A stretch of 64,000 nt of DNA, taken from assembly GCF_900090235.1 (NCBI RefSeq), contig NZ_LT607750.1:6715501-6779500 (forward strand), read 5' to 3'. The stretch's first letter is position 1. Every line of letters starts with the position of its first letter. The notes beneath the pieces are model-generated. The model searched no databases. It was not told where the DNA came from and saw only the letters and a list, made by a program, of their open reading frames with translations. The stretch is from Micromonospora echinaurantiaca (GTDB lineage Bacteria; Actinomycetota; Actinomycetes; Mycobacteriales; Micromonosporaceae). A program made the translations under genes and the position numbers. This document shows, piece after piece, positions 7,486 to 16,202 of this stretch.

Positions 7486-9366
7486 ATGGCCTTCCGCACC
7501 ACAACCCCGCGCCGCCGGCTGGCGCTCGCCGTCGCCGTCGGGTTCGGACTGCTCACCGTGGCCGCCGCACCGGCCTCCGCCCGGCCGGACCCGGGCCGCG
7601 ACGCCGGATCGGCCGCCACGTCCTACCGGGTGCTCGGCCCGCGTACCGTGGCGGACCGCACAGCGGTCGCCGGCACCGGCGCCGCGATCGACTACGTCGA
7701 GCACGGCGTGCTCAACGTCTCGGCCACCCCGGCCGAGGCGGCCGCCATCACCCGGCTCGGCTTCCGGCTGGAGGCGGTCCCGGCTCCGTCGGCCGACGGC
7801 CACAGCCACGGCGAGGGGAACGTCGGCACGGCGGCCTTCCCGCCGGCCGACTCGAACTACCACGACTACGCCGAGCTGACAGCGGTGGTGAACCAGGTGG
7901 TCGCCGACCACCCGGCCATCGCCCGGAAGATCAGCATCGGCAGCTCGTACGAGGGCCGGGACCTGATGGCGGTGAAGATCTCCGACAACGTCGGCACCGA
8001 CGAGAGCGAGCCGGAGATCCTGTTCAACGCGCAGCAGCACGCCCGCGAGCACCTCACCGTGGAGATGGCGATCTACCTGCTCAACCTCTTCACCGACAGC
8101 TACGGCTCGGACTCCCGGGTGACCGGCATCGTCAACAGCCGGGAGATCTGGATCGTCCCGACGGTGAACCCGGACGGCAGCGAGTACGACATCGCCACCG
8201 GCTCCTACCGGTCCTGGCGCAAGAACCGGCAGCCGAACAGCGGCTCGTCCTACGTGGGCACCGACCTGAACCGCAACTGGTCCTACCAGTGGGGCTGCTG
8301 CGGCGGGTCGTCCGGCTCCACCTCGTCGGAAACCTACCGTGGCCCGTCGGCGTTCTCCGCCCCGGAGACCCGGGCGCTGCGCGACTTCGTCAACAGCCGG
8401 GTGGTCGGCGCGGTGCAGCAGATCAAGGCCAACATCGACTTCCACACCTACTCCCAGCTGGTGCTCTGGCCGTTCGGCTACACGTACAGCAACACCACCA
8501 CCGGGATGACCGCTGACCAGTACAACACCTTCGCCACGCTGGGCCAGCAGATGGCGAACACCAACGGCTACACCCCGCAGCAGTCCAGCGACCTCTACAT
8601 CACCGACGGCGACAGCATCGACTGGATGTGGGGCGCCCACGGCATCTGGGCGTACACCTTCGAGATGTACCCGGGCTCGGCGTCCGGGGGCGGCTTCTAC
8701 CCGCCGGACGAGGTGATCCCGACCCAGACCTCGCGTAACCGGGAGGCGGTGCTGCTGCTCAGCGAGTACGCGGACTGCCCGTACCGGGTGATCGGCAAGC
8801 AGGCGCAGTACTGCGGCGGTGGCGGCGGCACCACTGTCTGGTCGGACACCTTCGAGACCGCTACCGGGTGGACCATCAACCCGAACGGCACCGACACCGC
8901 GACCACCGGTGCCTGGGAGCGGGGCGCCGCCCAGGCGACCACCTCCAGCGGCGCCAAGCAGCTCACCCCGTACGCCGGCAGCAACGACCTGGTCACCGGC
9001 CGGCTGGCCGGCACCGGGGCGGGTGACTACGACATCGACGGCGGCGTGACCAGCGCCCGGTCGCCGGCGGTGACCCTGCCGTCCGCCGGCACGCTGACCC
9101 TTTCGCTGGCCTGGTACCTGGCGCACGGGTCGAACGCCTCGTCGGCCGACTACCTCCGGGTCAGCGTGGTGCACAACGGCGGCACCACGGCCCTGTTCAC
9201 CCAGTCCGGGGCGGCCACCAACCGCAACGGCTCCTGGGCGGTGGCGAACCTGAACCTCACCCCGTACGCCGGGCAGTCGGTGCGGATCGTGGTCGAGGCG
9301 GCGGACGCCTCCGGCGCGAGCCTGGTCGAGGCGGCTGTGGACAACGTCACCATCACCAGCTCCTGA
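7486..9366 (+). CDS. Secreted zinc carboxypeptidase, M14 family (carboxypeptidase T-like)
   Basis: Exported metallocarboxypeptidase removing C-terminal residues from peptides. The 626-residue protein has a signal peptide ([12 protein letters not shown]..., cleavage near A-S-A at 30-32) and a propeptide-like region (~33-115). The M14 catalytic domain spans ~120-430, with zinc ligands His185 and Glu188 (HAREH) and His320 (DFH) and catalytic Glu393 (YTFEMYP). A C-terminal beta-sandwich (~445-626), joined by a Gly-rich linker, resembles the accessory domain on many secreted actinobacterial hydrolases. ATG 7486 has a perfect GGAGG seven bases upstream, so the longer open frame is rejected. A strong hairpin follows the stop codon. 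Confidence 0.93.
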   Translation: MAFRTTTPRRRLALAVAVGFGLLTVAAAPASARPDPGRDAGSAATSYRVLGPRTVADRTAVAGTGAAIDYVEHGVLNVSATPAEAAAITRLGFRLEAVPAPSADGHSHGEGNVGTAAFPPADSNYHDYAELTAVVNQVVADHPAIARKISIGSSYEGRDLMAVKISDNVGTDESEPEILFNAQQHAREHLTVEMAIYLLNLFTDSYGSDSRVTGIVNSREIWIVPTVNPDGSEYDIATGSYRSWRKNRQPNSGSSYVGTDLNRNWSYQWGCCGGSSGSTSSETYRGPSAFSAPETRALRDFVNSRVVGAVQQIKANIDFHTYSQLVLWPFGYTYSNTTTGMTADQYNTFATLGQQMANTNGYTPQQSSDLYITDGDSIDWMWGAHGIWAYTFEMYPGSASGGGFYPPDEVIPTQTSRNREAVLLLSEYADCPYRVIGKQAQYCGGGGGTTVWSDTFETATGWTINPNGTDTATTGAWERGAAQATTSSGAKQLTPYAGSNDLVTGRLAGTGAGDYDIDGGVTSARSPAVTLPSAGTLTLSLAWYLAHGSNASSADYLRVSVVHNGGTTALFTQSGAATNRNGSWAVANLNLTPYAGQSVRIVVEAADASGASLVEAAVDNVTITSS

Positions 9367-9368
9367 CC

Positions 9369-9404
9369 GGTGGGGCCCCGTTCCGCCCCCGACGGGGCCC
9401 CACC
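9369..9404 (+). terminator. Terminator of the M14 carboxypeptidase gene
   Basis: GGTGGGGCCCCGT pairs perfectly with ACGGGGCCCCACC around a 10-base loop, three bases after the stop codon. Confidence 0.75.
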
Positions 9405-9425
9405 CACCAGCCCGATCCAGGACAT

Positions 9426-9488
9426 ATCGCCGCCGGACGGTCGCCGGTGACCCGCCGCACCGCGGGTCGACGGCCGTCCGGCGGCGAT
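9426..9488. repeat. Nested perfect inverted repeat upstream of the riboswitch
   Basis: The outer arms ATCGCCGCCGGACGG (9426-9440) and CCGTCCGGCGGCGAT (9474-9488) are perfectly complementary over 15 bp. Inside, GACCCGC (9449-9455) pairs with GCGGGTC (9462-9468). It could be a second terminator insulating the cobalamin-regulated transcript, or an operator. It ends about 25 bases before the riboswitch. Confidence 0.6.
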
Positions 9489-9510
9489 CGTCCGTAGGGG
9501 CACGTCCGGG

Positions 9511-9660
9511 CGGTGCGCTACCGTCTTACCGACCATCTCGCAGCGAAGCCGGTGTGAAACCGGCGCTGTCCCGCAACTGTGATGCCCCGCGCGGCGTCAC
9601 CGGCCCCGGCCGGTGCCCGACGCGCGGTGGACGAGCCAGGTCGCCTGCGGGTGGTCGCGA
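9511..9660 (+). promoter_or_regulatory. Cobalamin riboswitch
   Basis: The conserved core is readable: GAAGCCGGTGTGAAACCGGC, then GCTGTCCCGCAACTGTGA (9545-9582), a variable GC-rich arm, and the B12-box-like GAGCCAGGTCGCCTGC (9633-9648). The order and spacing match adenosylcobalamin aptamers. It precedes a substrate-binding-protein/permease/ATPase operon, which it should switch off when cobalamin is plentiful. The 5' boundary is approximate. Confidence 0.9.
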
Positions 9661-9703
9661 TCCGCGCTCTCGAGGAAGGGCGCCTCGCGGACGGGCGCAC
9701 GGG

Positions 9704-9747
9704 GTCCCTGTCGGCGAAGCACCACGCTCCTCGACCGACAGGAGGAC
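9704..9747 (+). promoter_or_regulatory. SD-sequestering hairpin (riboswitch expression platform)
   Basis: GTCC+CTGTCGG (9704-9714) can pair with CCGACAG+GGAC (9735-9741 and 9744-9747), 11 bp with a two-base bulge at 9742-9743. The 3' arm contains the GGAGG (9741-9745) that serves ATG 9750. This predicts translational rather than transcriptional control. Confidence 0.75.
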
Positions 9748-9749
9748 AG

Positions 9750-10691
9750 ATGTCCAGACGTATCCCCCGGCTGTTCGCCGCGACCCTCGCGGTCGCCGCG
9801 CTCGCCCTCGGCGCCTGCGCCGAGAAGACCTCCGACACCCCCGCCGCCGGCGGCAGCAGCGGCGCCGCGGCCGCCGCCTTCCCGGTCACGGTCGGCGACC
9901 TCACCCTGGAGAAGCGGCCCGAGAAGATCGTGTCGCTCTCCGCCTCGGCCACCGAGATGCTCTACGCGATCGGCGCCGGCCCGCAGGTCACCGCCGTTGA
10001 CGACAACTCGAACTACCCGCCGGACGCGCCGAAGACCGACCTGTCCGGCTTCTCGCCGAACGCCGAGGCGATCGCCGGCCGGAGCCCCGACCTGGTGGTG
10101 CTCTCCGACGACCGCAACAAGATCGTCGAGCAGCTCGGCACCCTGAAGATCCCGGTGTACATCACCCCGGCGGCGACCACGCTGGACGACTCGTACCGGC
10201 AGCTCACCGAGCTGGGCGCGCTCACCGGCCACCCGGCCGAGGCGGCCGACGTCACCAAGCGGATGAAGGACGACATCGCCAAGCTGGTCGCCGGCCTGCC
10301 GCAGCGCACCGAGAAGCTGACCTACTACCACGAGCTCGGTCCGGAGCTGTACACCGCGACCAGCAAGACCTTCATCGGCTCGCTCTACGCGATGGCCGGC
10401 CTGGAGAACATCGCCGACCCGGCGGACGCGGACGGCAAGAACGGCGGTTACCCGCAGCTGTCCCAGGAGGTGATCGTCAAGGCGGACCCGGACTTCGTCT
10501 TCCTCGCCGACACCAAGTGCTGCCAGCAGAGCGCCGAGACGGTCAAGGGCCGCGCCGGCTGGGCCGGGATCACCGCGGTCAAGAACAACCAGGTCGTCGG
10601 GCTGGACGACGACATCGCCTCGCGCTGGGGCCCGCGGGTGGTGGACCTGCTCCGGGCCATCATCGACGCGGTCGCCAAGGCGCCGGCGTGA
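9750..10691 (+). CDS. btuF: Cobalamin ABC transporter substrate-binding lipoprotein
   Basis: Predicted extracytoplasmic binding protein of a vitamin B12 (or related corrinoid) importer. 313 residues: a lipoprotein signal ending L-G-A-C (Cys about residue 24), then a class III periplasmic-binding fold of the BtuF/FecB type, starting with PEKIVSLSASATEMLYAIGAG and containing the SPDLVVL segment. ATG 9750 has an ideal GGAGG that is buried in the riboswitch hairpin; the frame is open upstream, but that part is riboswitch RNA. The next two genes supply permease and ATPase. The family also binds haem and siderophores; the cobalamin assignment rests mainly on the riboswitch. Confidence 0.87.
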   Translation: MSRRIPRLFAATLAVAALALGACAEKTSDTPAAGGSSGAAAAAFPVTVGDLTLEKRPEKIVSLSASATEMLYAIGAGPQVTAVDDNSNYPPDAPKTDLSGFSPNAEAIAGRSPDLVVLSDDRNKIVEQLGTLKIPVYITPAATTLDDSYRQLTELGALTGHPAEAADVTKRMKDDIAKLVAGLPQRTEKLTYYHELGPELYTATSKTFIGSLYAMAGLENIADPADADGKNGGYPQLSQEVIVKADPDFVFLADTKCCQQSAETVKGRAGWAGITAVKNNQVVGLDDDIASRWGPRVVDLLRAIIDAVAKAPA

Positions 10692-10698
10692 CCTGCCG

Positions 10699-11802
10699 AT
10701 GACCAGGTCCGCCGTGATGGCGCCGGCCAGCCGGCGGGTCGGGACGCCCCGCGCGTCCCGGCCCGCCGGGCTGCGGCCGCGCTGGCTCGTCGCCGGCCTG
10801 GTCGCGGTGCTGGTCGCCCTGGTCGCGGGGGTGTCGCTCGGCCCGGTCAGCCTGCCACCGGGCAGCGTCGCGGCCGAGCTGCTCAACCTCGTTCCCGGGG
10901 TACGCATCGACAGCGGGCTGACCGAGCGGGAGATCGCCATCGTCACCGAGCTGCGGCTGCCCCGGGTGGTGCTCGGCCTGCTGGTCGGCGGGCTGCTCGC
11001 CCTGGCCGGCGCCGCCTACCAGGGGGTCTTCCGCAACCCGCTGGCCGACCCGTACCTGCTCGGGGTGGCGGCCGGGGCCGGCCTGGCGGTCACCGCCGCG
11101 ATCACCCTCGGGGTGGGCGCGGGCGGCGCGCTGACCGGGCTGCCCGCGACCATCCCGCTCGCCGCGTTCGTCGGCTCGATCGGCGCGGTCGCGATGACCT
11201 ACCTGCTCGGCGCCGCCGGAGGCCGCGGGCGTTCGCCGGCCACCCTGATCCTGGCCGGGGTGGCGGTCTCCGCGTTCCTCTCCGCCGGGCAGACGTACCT
11301 GCTGCAACGCAACTCCGACAGCATCCAGCAGGTCTACTCCTGGCTGCTCGGCCGGCTGGCCACCGCCGGCTGGCACGATGTCCGGCTGGTGCTGCCGTAC
11401 TTCCTGCTCACCGCCGTGGTGGTGCTGCTGCACCGGCGCGAGCTCGACGTGCTCTCCGTCGGCGACGACGAGGCGACCAGCCTGGGGCTGCACCCGCAGC
11501 GCTCCCGCTACCTGCTGATCGCCGCCGCCTCGCTGGGCACCGCCGCGGCGGTCTCCGCCTCCGGCCTGATCGGCTTCGTCGGGATCATCGTGCCGCACAC
11601 CGTACGGCTGCTCGCCGGGTCGAGCTACCGGGTGATCCTGCCGCTCTCGCTGCTCTTCGGCGGCGCCTTCCTGGCGCTGACCGACGTGGTGGCCCGCACC
11701 GCGGCGGCCCCCGCCGAGGTGCCGATCGGCGTGGTCACCGCGCTGCTCGGCGGCCCGTTCTTCGTGCTGGTGCTGCACACCACCCGGCGGGTGATCGGAT
11801 GA
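10699..11802 (+). CDS. btuC: FecCD/BtuC-family ABC permease
   Basis: Membrane channel of the importer, 367 residues. After a basic ~30-residue cytoplasmic start there are about ten hydrophobic segments. Family landmarks are ELRLPRVVLGLLVGGLLALAGAAYQGVFRNPLADPYLLGVAAGAGL near residues 90-130 and the coupling-helix region GDDEATSLGL near 255. It starts 7 bases after the binding-protein gene and its stop overlaps the ATPase start, so it is translated from the riboswitch-controlled mRNA. No strong Shine-Dalgarno is seen and translational coupling is likely. Confidence 0.9.
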   Translation: MTRSAVMAPASRRVGTPRASRPAGLRPRWLVAGLVAVLVALVAGVSLGPVSLPPGSVAAELLNLVPGVRIDSGLTEREIAIVTELRLPRVVLGLLVGGLLALAGAAYQGVFRNPLADPYLLGVAAGAGLAVTAAITLGVGAGGALTGLPATIPLAAFVGSIGAVAMTYLLGAAGGRGRSPATLILAGVAVSAFLSAGQTYLLQRNSDSIQQVYSWLLGRLATAGWHDVRLVLPYFLLTAVVVLLHRRELDVLSVGDDEATSLGLHPQRSRYLLIAAASLGTAAAVSASGLIGFVGIIVPHTVRLLAGSSYRVILPLSLLFGGAFLALTDVVARTAAAPAEVPIGVVTALLGGPFFVLVLHTTRRVIG

Positions 11803-12599
11803 GCGCGCCCGCGGTCGAGGTGCGCGACCTGCGCGTCCGCCTGGACGGCGCGCCGATCCTGGCCGGCGTCGACCTGACCGTCGCCGCCGGCGAGTGGGTC
11901 ACCGTGATCGGCCCGAACGGCGCCGGGAAGTCGACCCTGCTGCGCGCCGTCGGCGGCCTGCTGCCCGCGCCGGGCGCCATCTCCCTCTTCGGTACGCCGA
12001 GCGAGTCGCTGCGCCGCCGGGAGCGGGCCCGGGTGGTGGCCACCGTGGCCCAGTCCCCGGTCGTGCCGCCCGGCATGGCGGTGCTGGACTACGTGCTGCT
12101 CGGCCGCACCCCCTACATCCCGCCGCTGGGCCGGGAGTCCGCCGCCGACCTGGCCGCCGCGTACGACGTCCTGGACCGGCTGGACCTCGCCGGCTTCCAC
12201 GACCGGGAACTGGCCACCCTCTCCGGCGGTGAGCGGCAGCGGGTCTTCCTGGCCCGGGCGCTGGCCCAGGGCGCCACCCTGCTGCTGCTCGACGAGCCGA
12301 CCAGCGCGCTGGACATCGGCCACCAGCAGGAGGTGCTGGAGCTGGTCGACCAGTTGCGCCGGGCGCACGGTCTCACCGTGCTGGCCACCATGCACGACCT
12401 CTCCGTGGCCGGCGAGTACGCCGACCGGCTGGTGCTGCTCGCCGACGGCCGGGTGGTGGCCAGCGGCGCGCCCCGCGAGGTGCTCACCGAGCGGCTGCTC
12501 GCCGAGCACTACCGGGCGAGCGTGCGGGTGGTGGACGGCGAGCACGGGCCGCTGGTGGTGCCGGTGCGGCCGGAGCCGCGGACGGTCAGGGCGGAGTAG
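11799..12599 (+). CDS. btuD: ABC transporter ATPase (BtuD/FhuC type)
   Basis: Energises the B12-type importer. 266 residues with Walker A GPNGAGKST (~residue 38), the Q-loop in VAQSPVVPPG, signature LSGGERQRV, Walker B LLLLDEPTSALD and the switch His in TMHDLSVAGEYADR. The first codon overlaps the permease stop (ATGA). The last 14 bases overlap the convergent VOC gene, with no intervening terminator visible. Confidence 0.92.
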   Translation: MSAPAVEVRDLRVRLDGAPILAGVDLTVAAGEWVTVIGPNGAGKSTLLRAVGGLLPAPGAISLFGTPSESLRRRERARVVATVAQSPVVPPGMAVLDYVLLGRTPYIPPLGRESAADLAAAYDVLDRLDLAGFHDRELATLSGGERQRVFLARALAQGATLLLLDEPTSALDIGHQQEVLELVDQLRRAHGLTVLATMHDLSVAGEYADRLVLLADGRVVASGAPREVLTERLLAEHYRASVRVVDGEHGPLVVPVRPEPRTVRAE

Positions 12600-13353
12600 T
12601 ACCGAGGATCGAGAAGAACGCCCCCTGCGGGTCGGTGAGCACGGCGAACCGGCCGCGCGGCAGGTCGGTCGGCTGGACGGCGAGTGCCCCGCCCAGCCGC
12701 AGCGCCTCGGCGGCGACGGTGTCGGCGTCGGTGACCGCGAAGTAGACCATCCAGTGCGACGGGAGATCGCCCCAGTCCTGGCCGATCATCGGCATCATCC
12801 CGGCGACCGGGCTGCCGTCCAGCTGCCAGGTGGTGTAGGTGGTCTCGCCCATCGGCTGGTCGTCCGCCGTCCAGCCGAACACCGCCCGGTAGAACTCCTT
12901 CGCCCGGTCCCACTCCCGCGTGGTCAGCTCGGCCCAGGTCAGCGAGCCGGGTACGTCGAACACCTCGGCCCCCGGCAGGCCGAGCGACTGCCACACCCCG
13001 AACGACGCCCCGGCCGGGTCGGCGCAGAGCGCCGTCCGCCGGGAGCCGGTGACGTCGGACGGCCCGGCCAGGACCCGACCACCGGCGGCGGTCACCCGCT
13101 GGGCGACCCCGTCGACGTCGTCGGTCGCCAGGTACGGCGTCCAGGCCGGCGGCCGCTGCGGTCCCGCCCCCAGCCCGGCGCCGGCCACCGGTCTGCCCTG
13201 CTGGTGGAAGACGAGGTGACCGTCGGCGGGGGGCTGCGCGTCCGCCCCGGCGACGGCCCAGCCGAACAGCGGCGCGTAGAAGCGCGCCGCGCCGGCGAGG
13301 TCGGTGGTGACCAGGTCGACCCAGGCGGGTGCCCCCGGTGGGATGTCCGTCAT
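12586..13353 (-). CDS. Two-domain VOC/glyoxalase-like protein (paralogue 1)
   Basis: 255 residues made of two vicinal-oxygen-chelate modules. The first starts near APAWVDLVTTDLAGAARFYAPLFGW and the second near GSLTWAELTTREWDRAKEFYRAVFGW; both end in the usual beta-alpha-beta-beta-beta pattern. The resemblance is to uncharacterised actinobacterial VOC proteins annotated as glyoxalase/bleomycin-resistance-like or hydroxylase. No metal-ligand set is convincing, so no reaction is assigned. A close paralogue lies upstream at 13490-14260, probably a tandem duplication. Its 3' end overlaps the ATPase gene by 14 bases. Confidence 0.82.
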   Translation of the reverse strand: MTDIPPGAPAWVDLVTTDLAGAARFYAPLFGWAVAGADAQPPADGHLVFHQQGRPVAGAGLGAGPQRPPAWTPYLATDDVDGVAQRVTAAGGRVLAGPSDVTGSRRTALCADPAGASFGVWQSLGLPGAEVFDVPGSLTWAELTTREWDRAKEFYRAVFGWTADDQPMGETTYTTWQLDGSPVAGMMPMIGQDWGDLPSHWMVYFAVTDADTVAAEALRLGGALAVQPTDLPRGRFAVLTDPQGAFFSILGTTPP

Positions 13354-13373
13354 GGCTTCGGCTCGGCTTCCTC

Positions 13374-13449
13374 TGCTCGTGGGCGGCTCTGGTGCTCGTG
13401 GACGGCGCTGGTGCTGGCGGGCGGCGCTGGTGCTCGTGGGCGGCGCTGG
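13374..13449. repeat. Four 19-bp tandem repeats between the VOC paralogues
   Basis: Four units of TGCTCGTGGGCGGCGCTGG with 0-3 changes lie at 13374, 13393, 13412 and 13431. Decayed further units continue to about 13475. They fill the spacer between the two VOC genes and have no evident coding role; a mini-satellite formed by slippage is the simplest reading. Confidence 0.75.
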
Positions 13450-13489
13450 GCGGGGGCGCTGGGCGGCGGGACGGCGAGCGCCATGGCCG

Positions 13490-14260
13490 TCAGCCGGGGC
13501 CGGCCGGGGCGATGACGTTGAAGAGCGCGCCCTGCGGGTCGCGGAGGGCGGCGTACCGGCCGGCCGGGATGTCCTGGGGCGGGACCAGGATGGTGCCGCC
13601 CAGCTCGGCGGCGCGGGCGGCCGCCGCGTCCGCGTCGGCCACCGCGAAGTACACCGACCAGTAGGCGGGTGAGTCGGCCGGGAAATCGTCGCCGAGCGGC
13701 GGCATCATCCCCGCCACGATCTGCGCGCCGAGCCGCCAGCCGGTGTAGGTGACCGAACCCATCGGCTGGTCGTCCGGGTGCCAGCCGAAGACCAGCTCGT
13801 AGAAGACCTTGGCGCCGTCCGGGTCGGGGGTGACCAGTTCGTTCCAGCTCATCGCGCCGGGTACGCCGAGCACCTCGGCGCCGGGCATCGCCATCGGCTG
13901 CCACACGCTGAACGCCGCACCGCACGGGTCGGCGAAGACCGCCATCCGCCCCCGGTCGAAGACCGCGAACGGCGGCACCACCACCTGCCCACCGGCCCGC
14001 TCGACCCGCCCGGCCACCAGGTCGGCGTCGTCGGTCGCGACGTACGTCGACCAGATCGGCACCTGCTCCGGGATGGCCGGGGGCCCGACCCCGGCCACCG
14101 CCCGCCCGTCGAGCTGGAAGACGGTGTAGCCGCCCGCCTCGGGCTCCGGCGCGATCCGCCCCGTCCAGCCGAACAGCTGCGGGTAGAAGCGCCGCGCGTC
14201 GGCGAGATCCGGGGTGGCCAGGTCGGCCCAGCAGGGCGTACCCGGCGGCACGGTGCTCAC
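13490..14260 (-). CDS. Two-domain VOC/glyoxalase-like protein (paralogue 2)
   Basis: 256 residues with the same two-module layout as its neighbour: the first module starts at TPCWADLATPDLADARRFYPQLFGW, the second at GAMSWNELVTPDPDGAKVFYELVFGW. The shared segments (DQPMG-x-TYT, VAGMMP, SVYFAV-x-DAD) indicate recent tandem duplication with the gene at 12586-13353. Start is GTG 14260 with AGGGGGG five bases upstream. The function is unknown; members of this group are often linked to small-molecule detoxification or resistance, which is inference only. Confidence 0.82.
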   Translation of the reverse strand: MSTVPPGTPCWADLATPDLADARRFYPQLFGWTGRIAPEPEAGGYTVFQLDGRAVAGVGPPAIPEQVPIWSTYVATDDADLVAGRVERAGGQVVVPPFAVFDRGRMAVFADPCGAAFSVWQPMAMPGAEVLGVPGAMSWNELVTPDPDGAKVFYELVFGWHPDDQPMGSVTYTGWRLGAQIVAGMMPPLGDDFPADSPAYWSVYFAVADADAAAARAAELGGTILVPPQDIPAGRYAALRDPQGALFNVIAPAGPG

Positions 14261-14354
14261 GTCGACCCCCCTCGGCTGTGGGCGCCCACGCCGGCACGCC
14301 CTGCCGGCATCGTGGCACCGTTCGCGCGCCGTACGGGGCGGATCGGGCGAATCG

Positions 14355-15092
14355 TCAGCTGAACCGTCGACCCTCGTCCCGCCGGTACGCCCACCCGGCC
14401 AGCGCCGCCAGGACCACCACCCAGACCCCGAGCATGGCCATCGACAGCGGGTTCAGCGGGTAGTCGCCGACCGCCGCCCACATCAGCTCCACCGCGCCCC
14501 GGGTCGGCAGGTACGGCGCGATCGCCTCGATGAAGGCGGGCGCCTGGTCCGGGGCGGTGAGCAGGCCGCCGCCGAAGGCGAGCGGGAAGAAGACCACCTG
14601 GGCCACCACGATCGCCGCCTTGCTGGGCAGCGAGTAGCCGATGGCGAGCCCCATCAGCGTGAACGGCACCGACACCAGCGCGACGGTGACCAGGGCGAGC
14701 AGGAACGCCGGCGCGGTGATCCGGGCTTCGGTGAGCGTCGCGCCGATCACCACCACCGGCACCAGCGACAGGTAGGTGAGCGCCAGGCCGGCCAGCACCC
14801 GGCCGGCGAAGCGCGGCGCCGACCCCGCCGGGAGGGTCCGGGTGTACGGGTTCCACGGCTGGTCACGGTCCTCGGCGACGCCGACCCCGTACTGGAAGAT
14901 GTTGGCGCTCATCACCGAGAAGGTGACCATCGAGGCGGTCGCGAAGGTGGCCGCGACCGGGTCCTTTCCGGCGAACGGCACCACGAAGAAGAGCATCGCG
15001 GCGGCCGGGAAGAACGCGCTGCCGAACACCGCCACCGGGATCCGCACGATCTCCAGCAGTTGGTAGCGGGCGTGGATCAGGGCGAGCTGCAC
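14355..15092 (-). CDS. ABC-2 type transporter permease
   Basis: 245 residues with about six membrane helices, including FFPAAAMLFFVVPFAG, LTYLSLVPVVVIGATL, a long segment LLALVTVALVSVPFTLMGLA, AAIVVAQVVFFPLAFGGGLL and a final helix MLGVWVVVLAALAGWAY. The conserved ABC-2 feature FPLAFGGGLL precedes the C-terminal helix. Start is GTG 15092 with GAGGAGG nine bases upstream, 13 bases after the stop of the ATPase gene; the two form an exporter operon. The substrate is unknown. Confidence 0.87.
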   Translation of the reverse strand: MQLALIHARYQLLEIVRIPVAVFGSAFFPAAAMLFFVVPFAGKDPVAATFATASMVTFSVMSANIFQYGVGVAEDRDQPWNPYTRTLPAGSAPRFAGRVLAGLALTYLSLVPVVVIGATLTEARITAPAFLLALVTVALVSVPFTLMGLAIGYSLPSKAAIVVAQVVFFPLAFGGGLLTAPDQAPAFIEAIAPYLPTRGAVELMWAAVGDYPLNPLSMAMLGVWVVVLAALAGWAYRRDEGRRFS

Positions 15093-15105
15093 TCCGGTCG
15101 CCTCC

Positions 15106-16056
15106 TCAGACGGTGGTGGTCGGTCGGGCGGCCGGGGCGTCGGCGGGTCGGCCCTCGGCGCCGGGCTGGCCGCCGTCGGCCGGCCGCTCGCCCTCGGTGG
15201 CGGTGATGGCGAGGAACGCCTCCTCCAGCGAGGTGGGCCGGACCTCCAGGTCGGCGAAGGGCACCCCGGCGGTGACCAGGTCCCGCACCAACTGGTCGGC
15301 GTCGGTGGTGACCAGGTGGGTGCGCCCGTCGACCTGTTCGGTGCGGACCACGCCGGGCAGCGCGGGCAGCGCGTCGGCGACCAGGCTGACCCGGCGTACG
15401 CCGACGATGCCGCGGATCGCGGCCACCGTGTCGTCGGCGAGCACCCGACCCTGCCCGATCACCACCACCCGGTGCGCCAGCGCCTCGACCTCCTCCAGGT
15501 AGTGGCTGGTCAGCAGGACTGTGCCGCCGTCGTCGTGGAACGCCCGGATCGCGTCCCAGAGGGTGTGCCGGGCGGCCACGTCCAGGCCGGTGGTCGGCTC
15601 GTCCAGCAGCACCAGCCGGGGCCGGCCGACGAAGGCGAGCGCCACCGCGAGCCGCCGCCGCTGCCCGCCGGAGAGGCCGCCGGTCTGCCGCCGCGCCAGC
15701 TCGGTCAGGCCGAACCGGTCGAGCAGTTCACGGCGCGGGACCGGATCGGGGTAGTGGGCGGCGACGAAGTCGACCACCTCGCCGACGCGCAGCGTGCCGG
15801 GCAGGCCGGTCTCCTGCGGGGTGACTCCGATCTGTCGCCGGCTCGCCGGGTCCCGGGGGTCGCCGCCGAAGAGTTCGACCCGGCCGGAGGTCGGCCGACG
15901 CAGCCCGACGAGCAGGTTCAGCAGGGTGCTCTTGCCGGCGCCGTTCGGGCCGAGCAGGCCGACCAGCTCACCGGCGGGCACGTCGAGGTCGACCCGGTCC
16001 AGGGCGAGGACGTCGCCGTAGCTACGGCTGGCCTGGACGGCCCGGGCGAGGATCAT
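15106..16056 (-). CDS. ABC-2 exporter ATPase (DrrA-like)
   Basis: 316 residues. Walker A GPNGAGKST near residue 37, Q-loop TPQETGLPG, signature LSGGQRRRLAVA, Walker B LVLLDEPTTGLD and H-loop LLTSHYLEEVEALA are intact. The region after ~220 matches the C-terminal domain of drug/antibiotic exporter ATPases, ending in an Ala/Pro-rich tail. Start ATG 16056 has GGGAG just upstream. It pairs with the downstream permease; lipid, drug and multidrug substrates are all possible. Confidence 0.9.
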   Translation of the reverse strand: MILARAVQASRSYGDVLALDRVDLDVPAGELVGLLGPNGAGKSTLLNLLVGLRRPTSGRVELFGGDPRDPASRRQIGVTPQETGLPGTLRVGEVVDFVAAHYPDPVPRRELLDRFGLTELARRQTGGLSGGQRRRLAVALAFVGRPRLVLLDEPTTGLDVAARHTLWDAIRAFHDDGGTVLLTSHYLEEVEALAHRVVVIGQGRVLADDTVAAIRGIVGVRRVSLVADALPALPGVVRTEQVDGRTHLVTTDADQLVRDLVTAGVPFADLEVRPTSLEEAFLAITATEGERPADGGQPGAEGRPADAPAARPTTTV

Positions 16057-16202
16057 GGCGGCTCCCAGTCGGCACCGTGGACGGTCGGGTACGGCTCAGG
16101 TGTACTCCCTCCCCGCAACCGCCGACCACCGGAGGATGTACGCCGCCCCCGGCGCCGTCTACGCTGCCGCTGGCTGATTGCGCTCGAACGAAGGTGGTCG
16201 CC

